This document shows positions 57,390 through 64,000 of a stretch of 64,000 nucleotides of DNA, in pieces; the stretch's first letter is position 1, and each line of letters starts with the position of its first letter. The stretch is from Ampullaceana balthica (Eukaryota; Mollusca; Gastropoda; Lymnaeidae), in the NCBI GenBank assembly GCA_944989445.1, contig CALYLW010001015.1:62001-126000 (forward strand), given 5' to 3'. The notes under the pieces were generated by a model. The model did not search any database. It saw only the letters and a list, made by a program, of their open reading frames with translations, and was not told where the DNA came from. The translations under genes and the position numbers were made by a program.

Positions 57390-59600
57390 TTTTTTTAAAA
57401 AGGGTGGCTATGTTTCATTGGTTTCTCTAACTTACAACTTTGATTACACGAGTTTTAAAATGAAAGGAAAATAAAATAAAATGAAAGTAAAAGAAACGAA
57501 AATATATATTTCCGCTCCAGATTTTTTTTTATATTCCCCCCACACCTCTCCCCAGCAGTGTCACTACTGATAATGTGCCCGAAAGATACACAGCTGGCAA
57601 TCAAGCCTCTCTTAAATATAACATTCACTTGATTTCACCGGTGCTGTTCACAGGCCATTTGAAATGCTAAAAATTGAAACGTTTTACAACATATGTCTGG
57701 GGAAAATTTTAATTATAGTTGTTGTTTTTCTGTTGCCAAGAAAATAAAAATATTAGATGTCCATTTACAACTTTGTTTCATTGACTTCTCTCGTCTACTT
57801 GTTCATATTTTAAAAAATTTAAATAATGAAAATAAGACGACCTTATCCAAACGTTTCAATTATTCGTGCTACTTCATGTTTAAATTTGGGACTTCTGAAT
57901 ATCGAACATTATTATTAGGCGCCCACTTAAATAATCTTATTATTATTAGGTAAATTAAAAAAAAATTTTTTAAAGTCCCAGTGAGAATTAAATAGGGTAA
58001 CCGGGTAATAACCAACTCTAGAAATTAAATAGGGTAACGGGTTACCAACTCTAGTAATTCATCTTGACATTGTAACACTTACCAATGCAATGCCTAGACC
58101 TGGTACAATCATCCGAAGAAGTAGAGTCAAAGGGTTTATTTATTATTATTCTTTTACGAGCTTTAAAATCTCTGTGATATATCAGAAACGTTTTTCTATC
58201 TCAAACGCAGTTTATATATAATCAATTATTATATAATACTAGAAATGTACCCGCGCTTTTGAAGCGGGAGTGTAGGCCTACTGCCCTATAAGATTGAATA
58301 CGTAGTTGAAAATAAGCTAATAACTATATGTTAAGTATATATGTGTATGCGACGATTTAAGTTCGGCCTGCTTGTTATAATATAACTAAATGTTGTGCTT
58401 ACTCATGGAATGCAACTTTCAGTTGGTCAGAAATATACTTATGAAAAATGTAATTCTCTAATTCTGAGACAATTTTACCCAATAATAAATGGAGCTTTTG
58501 AAACGTAACAAACGATTTGAAAAGGGCATTATTTTAATTTAAAATCCTGCAAACAAACATTTCTCATTGCTATAAATTCAACGCATCAAGAGATTACATT
58601 CGGAATGAAACTCATGTAGCTTTTAATACGCTGATAGAACTTAAGTGAAGAAGGTAAAATGAATCAATAAAAAACCAAATTAAAATACATCAAAACTATT
58701 TTATTATTTTTTTTCACTTTTGTCCCCTTTATCAAAATGGTCCCATTTAGCGATAGTTTCCCAAAATCTTATATGTTGCTGTTTCACCAAGGCATTCAAT
58801 TCTTTGTTGATTTCCGTTTTCAGATAAGACATTATATTTTGTAGTAAAGTATATCATTAAGCTCACTTTTTCTCTTTCCAGGCTCCCTTTTCCCCCTGTT
58901 TTTTTTTCCCTGGAAATTGGATAATTTATTTGCCAAGTATGTTTAATATCGATCCATTTGCTTAAAAACGTATGTGAAACGAAGATATACATTTTAAAAA
59001 AAATTAAATATTTTGGAATCTTGGAAAGAAATGAGTGGACATATTCAATTCCCATTGAGGTAAAAATTCAAATTAGTTATAGGGTTCATGTTAACTTAAG
59101 TTTAGTATAGATATATCCATTGATCCAGTAGTCAAATATTATACTGTAATAATTTAGCTGATTTAAGAAAAGGCAAATTTTACTCAACATTACTTTTAGA
59201 TCAGAGTTCAGTCGTGCTAAATTTATTATAAAGTAATGGACTGCTTGGATTTCACCGCAGCTAAGAGTTTTTTTTTATTTTTAAAAAATTATTATTTCGT
59301 TTTATTCGTTTCATGTGTGTACTATTTGTCCGTTGAGGAAGGCTCTTTGCCGAAACGTTCGCTGTTGTGTTACGTCTTGTCAGGCCTACTAATACCCTGT
59401 TTTTTTATATTATAAATTTACATAAATTTATTATAGTATGAGTCTGAAAATTTACAGACTTTTATGCAAATCGGAAGTTTGACCATTATTGAGAGGGTTC
59501 TTAGGCTTTTATTAGAAGGCACTAAATGAAGTTAATCAAGAGAAATAAAAAATATATTAAGAAAGTCTCTCATTCTTTATACACTTTAAACACTTTTGTT
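57390..59600. other. AT-rich DNA without a supported gene
   Basis: Contains a diverged ~45-bp duplication (agggtaaccgggtaat, 57990-58055), a segment starting actagaaatgtacccgcgct with a cccgc/gcggg hairpin (58240), and a GAGGAAGGC/GCCGAAAC motif (59334-59355). ORFs at 57693 and 58747 have no recognisable similarity. Confidence 0.45.
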
Positions 59601-59616
59601 TAGAGTGGATATATTT

Positions 59617-60895
59617 TATAATGTTGACAAATATAATGCCCTATGCCCACATCAACACGGCTTTAGAAAAAACAGATCATGTGAAACACAATTAATAGGT
59701 TTAATAGATGAACTATCAAAAGGCTTGGACAAAAATGATCAAATAGATACAATATTACTAGACTTCTCAAAAGCATTTGACAAAGTTCACCACCTTAGTT
59801 TACTTAAAAAACTTAACTACTTTGGAATCTCAGGTTCCTTACATCACTGGATCCAAGACTTCCTTTTGGGCAGGGAGCAAACTGTAATAATTAATGGATC
59901 TAAATCTGCACCAATAAAGGTTAACTCAGGAGTTCCACAAGGAACTGTGCTAGGTCCCTTACTCTTTTTAATTTATATAAATGATTTACCCAACAACATC
60001 TCAACAGGTACAAAAGTTAGGCTATTTGCTGATGATTGTATAATCTATAGAACAATTAAATCAGAACAAGATAGCAAAATTTTACAAAAAGACTTAGATG
60101 AATTGATAAAATGGGAAACTAACTGGAGTATGTCTTTCCATCCAGAAAAGTGTCAACTGTTAAGAGTAACAAAGAAAAAGAAACAAATAAATTCAAAATA
60201 TTACATTCATGGAAAAGAACTGACCCAAACTAAAGATGCAAAATACTTAGGAGTCTTAATAAATGAGAAACTATCATGGAATCCCCATGTCAATGAAGTT
60301 ATTAAAAAATCAAACAAAACCTTAGGCTTTATAAAAAGGAACTTTAACAAATGTAATAGAGATATAAAACTAAAATGCTACCTCACTTTGGTGAGACCTG
60401 CACTAGAATATGCATCTTCTGTATGGGACCCATACACCAAAGAAAACATTGATAAACTAGAACAAATTCAAAAAAGAGCTGCCAGATTCATTACTGGAGA
60501 ATATTCGAAACTGACAAGAGTAACACCATTAGTTAAATCATTAAACCTTGAAACACTAGAGGATAGAAGAACCAAGAGCAAAGTAGTAATCATACATAAA
60601 GCAATTAATTCTAATTTAGAAATACAACACAAAGATAACTTAATACAACCCTCAGATAGACATAAGGATAAAAACACCTTTCTTATTCCGTATGCAAGAA
60701 CAAACACATACAAGTTTTCCTTCTTCCCATCCGGAATTCGGGCGTGGAATGGGTTGCCTGAAGAATCCAGGAAAACCAACACTTTATCAACATTTAAATC
60801 TCTAATAAAAATGCAGGACTAAACACAAACCATAGATAAGCGTAGGACGCAATAATCTTCTGTATAGAAGGAGCGTCTGTAAACAGATAAGATGT
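59617..60895 (+). mobile_element. 5'-truncated LINE (jockey/CR1-like) copy 3, longest
   Basis: The ORF through 60822 covers most of the reverse transcriptase: CPHQHGFRKNRSCETQLIGL, TILLDFSKAFDKVHH, NSGVPQGTVLGPLLFLIYIN, the catalytic [17 protein letters not shown] and a C-terminus ending KSLIKMQD. It has no frameshift from the first visible domain to the stop. The endonuclease and ORF1 are missing, so it cannot move by itself. The 3' tail ends gataagat. Confidence 0.92.
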
Positions 60896-61227
60896 TATAC
60901 ATATATATCAGAAATTTTTAAAATGGTATAAGAAAGAAAAAAATTCAACTTCTAATGTTCATTACTAATGAGTTGATTTCACTTAGAGAATTGCTTTTCT
61001 CATAAACATCACTCACAATTTTAAGGGTACTAAATAAAGTTAACTGCCAGTTTTTTTTTAAATTGACGACAACTGCCGTCACGTAAAAAAACTTATTTTA
61101 TTTATGACCCCACATCGTTAAACTATTCAAAGTAATGAAATATTTGTAACAGCAGGTATAAGTTAAGGAACTACGCTCCCACCTTCTCTCTAAAAGGCAA
61201 TAGCTGCTTATACTAAAGAGCTAATAA
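60896..61227. other. AT-rich DNA, no feature seen
   Basis: Nothing was recognised between the LINE tail and the MITE. Confidence 0.4.
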
Positions 61228-61484
61228 GGGGCCGTCCATAAAGTACATCACGCTATTTTTGACCATTTTACTCCCCCCTGTCACAAAATGTCACAAATCA
61301 GGGACACCCCCCCCCCAAAGTACGTCACACTTTCGAACAAATATTTTGTTTTTTATTAATAAAATAATTAAAATTTAATATAAAACACCGTGACGTCACA
61401 CATTGCCGGAACCCCCCTTCCCCTGTCACACTTTCTTACACCCCCTCCCCCCACTGAAGCGTGACGTACTTTATAGACGGCCCC
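61228..61484. mobile_element. 257-bp MITE, GGGGCCGTCCATAAA family
   Basis: Terminal inverted repeats of about 26 bp (ggggccgtccataaagtaca against ggggccgtctataaagtacg). The interior is C-rich with tgtcac and gacgtcac motifs. Relatives are at 37269 and 42277. Confidence 0.8.
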
Positions 61485-63833
61485 GAAAATAAATTATAAA
61501 TGTTGTAAATGTAATGAAGTTTCCAAAAGAATTTAAAGAAACTAACTCAATCTTATTAAAAATTAGCAATAAAATTTGCGCACCATTTTTAGTCAATGAA
61601 AGTTAATTTAAGGGTGGGCGCTTAAAATGAAGTCTTGTAATGAAGTACTGCACCAAAAATAAATTGTATATTTTTTGATAGTCTTTATTAATAAGTGTTT
61701 TAATATGGAAATGATATATAATTATTTTATATATTTGTCTCTATGTTATACGATTTAAATTTACGGCTTTTATGTAATAGGTATAATTTTAAAAAGGAAT
61801 TCAACTATGTTTTGGATCATGTTTCCGATGGGACATCATAGTTTGTAAATTATATTTCAAACACCAGATTTAGTTTCTGAAAAATAAATAAATTATTTAC
61901 GAAATTGAAAAAAAAAGATGATATGTTTGACTAAAAATATATTTTTTAAATGGCTTTTGTTATTCCGCTACAGCGTAATGACCATGGCATATTCAATTCG
62001 CCGCCCAACGTAATTAATTGCTTTTAGGTTCACTTGTATTGAGTTTAATATACTTCTGGTTTATAAGTCTGGTAGAAAAGTTTAAATTGTAAATTTATAG
62101 AGCTTATGTAATAAAAAAACACAGCATTGGTCGTAGGCTTTTATATACATTTAATAATCATTGATTATTAACTTTAATAAGTAAATTTAAGGGATTGAGC
62201 CAGTAAAATAAGCAAGAAAAATAAATTAATAAAGAACGCGCAACAAATTTTAAGAAAAACAAAACGTATAGTTCCTCTAAATTACGATTAAGCTTTTTTG
62301 ACTTGGGCAATTTCTTTCCACATAAAATACCCTCACATAATACTTAGTATTTGTTTAAATTAAAATTTGAGTTATTAGAAACAACATAATAAAACACTTA
62401 AATTTAAAAAATAAATACCATACATCGTGTGACAAATGTAATGAAATAGTTTTAACCCATCTATAATATAAAGAAATTATTTGTATAAAGGGCCAATGTT
62501 TTGTACCGCAAGGCCAAAACAAATATGAATGTTATTATAATAAAATTACACTGCTCAATTTAAGATGCGTACAGACGAAAAGATGCGCACCGTAATTTGA
62601 CAATAAAAGATTTTTGAAAGCGCACAGCTCAAAATAAAGTATTTAAAAAAAATAACGCACCAAAATGAACTCGTTTTGAATGTCCGCATGAAGCTGTTCA
62701 ATATCGAATCGAAATGAGAATTTATTTTGTCTTTATTAAGTTTATTTGGCTCTACATTTTCTGATTATGGGCCCCCTTACCCTAGGGGTGGTCACCTGGG
62801 GTTGAAACAGCCTATGACCTGTCTCGGGTCAAATGAGAGTCCCATGCAAAATTTCAGCATCCTGGGTCCAAAGGTGTGGAATGCCATTCCAAACAAACAA
62901 ACTTTCATCTTTATATATTAGATATACTATACTATACACTTCACACTTATACTTATACTCGATAAATTTAATTTCACAGAGCTGGATTTTGAAAGAGTAT
63001 AAAAGGATTTATACTATTTAATTATTTCAACTTAATATATATATATATATAATATATATATGTGTGTATATAATAGTATGCATAATTCTAAGCCTAAGTA
63101 TTTTAAAATTAAAATGTAATTTGATTCCATTTCATAAATTCAATAGTAAAGTAAGGTGGGTTGAAAGATATACTTTATATTAACATTATAAAAAAACGAA
63201 ACGCATTTTATGTTCTTAGATAATGTCAATACCTATTATTGAATATTAGTATTAGTGACCTTTGCCTTAAAATAACGGTGAGAGTGAGAGGCGTAACACT
63301 TTCTCTCTGTAGGCCTATACTATGTCATATCGTACAATTATTCATAGTAATTGCCGCTTTTAAATTAGTTTACAATACATAATAATTATTAATCAATAAC
63401 AAATAGTAATAGTAATAAACTAATAAATAAAATCTGCAAAATTTGGCGAAATATAAATAGGATTTGGAAATAATTAATTTTCAAATACTAATTAATAATT
63501 ACAAGTAATTACCTATTTCGCCAAATAGTAATGAGGATTAGCATTATCCTAATTACTTATCAATAATATTTTGCAGTTATTAGTCAACTTACGAGCAGCC
63601 CCTGTCTGCTGTCTTGGTTTAAATTCCTATTTTTTGTTTTATTATAAATACTATTCCAAATAATATTAATAATTTATTAATAATTCAATAATAAAAAATT
63701 AGTATTATATAAATATTTCTTTTAGGCCTGAGCCTAGCCAATAAATTCAATAACTTATTTTGAAGAAATTATATAAACTATTAATTATAATTATTATTAA
63801 TAAATATATGATAAAATCATAATATAATTATAA
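61485..63833. other. AT-rich DNA with a probable retroelement 3' end
   Basis: About 62757-62925 (tcgggtcaaatgagagtccc, aaatttcagcatcctgggtc, ending ctttatatattagata) looks like the 3' end of an RTE-type LINE or a similar dispersed element. A TA microsatellite lies at 63035-63062. The rest is AT-rich with no supported gene. Confidence 0.4.
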
Positions 63834-64000
63834 TAGGGCTGTTAACGATTAATTTAATTGTTAACTTTGGAAAACATTTACGATTAATTAATCATTAATT
63901 TCGATAACAGCCAAAAATTAAAATTTATGGTTACATAAGACATAAGTAACACTTATTAAGCGTTCTTGTTGAAAATCTAAATAACACTGGAATGTCTCCT
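63834..64000 (-). mobile_element. BED hAT-like element, running off the window
   Basis: TAGGGCTGTTAACGATTAAT and later cgataacagccaaaaattaa match the reversed right end of the elements at 12016 and 40955. The remainder lies outside the window. Confidence 0.6.

Overview
The window is eukaryotic nuclear DNA: AT-rich, intron-rich and crowded with minisatellites, tRNA-derived SINEs, LINEs and nested DNA transposons. Its genes are animal genes. The mix of a (GATAA)-tailed jockey/CR1-like LINE, tRNA SINEs and many hAT elements suggests a lophotrochozoan, perhaps a gastropod mollusc; that placement is an inference from style, not proof.

Four host genes can be supported. (1) 59-1455 (+): the last coding exon of a protein I do not recognise. 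(2) 6041-17664 (-): COQ3, the mitochondrial ubiquinone O-methyltransferase, five exons, 374 aa predicted. (3) 18479-29764 (+): PNISR, an SR-like nuclear speckle protein, twelve coding exons, 1050 aa predicted. (4) 32018-40559 (-): a betaine-homocysteine methyltransferase-like enzyme, eight exons, 357 aa predicted. All splice phases agree in genes 2-4. COQ3 and PNISR are divergent, with 814 bp between start codons; PNISR and the BHMT-like gene converge, as do gene 1 and COQ3.

Most of the remainder is repetitive. 1.5-6 kb: minisatellites between gene 1 and COQ3. 6-17 kb: COQ3 introns filled with arrays, a pogo-like element, SINEs, a BED-finger hAT element, long TA microsatellites and a LINE inserted in another transposon. 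18.5-30 kb: PNISR, with a 1.8 kb 23-bp array in intron 6 and small hAT-like and piggyBac-like MITEs. 32-40.5 kb: the BHMT-like gene, with a LINE in intron 6 and hAT elements in introns 1 and 4. 41-54 kb: further hAT elements, ending in an 8.7 kb hAT element with matching target duplications that contains a decayed transposase, a second LINE fragment and a 4.9 kb array of a 27-bp repeat. 54-64 kb: more arrays, SINEs, a young LINE copy and AT-rich DNA with no gene seen.

The most notable observations are a 30-bp minisatellite that has copied a functional 5' splice site of the BHMT-like gene 13 times in an open frame, a duplicated 3' splice site in PNISR, a giant array apparently grown from LINE coding sequence inside a hAT transposon, a 3' tail shared between LINE and SINE, and several transposons whose boundaries can be fixed to the base by 8-bp target duplications.
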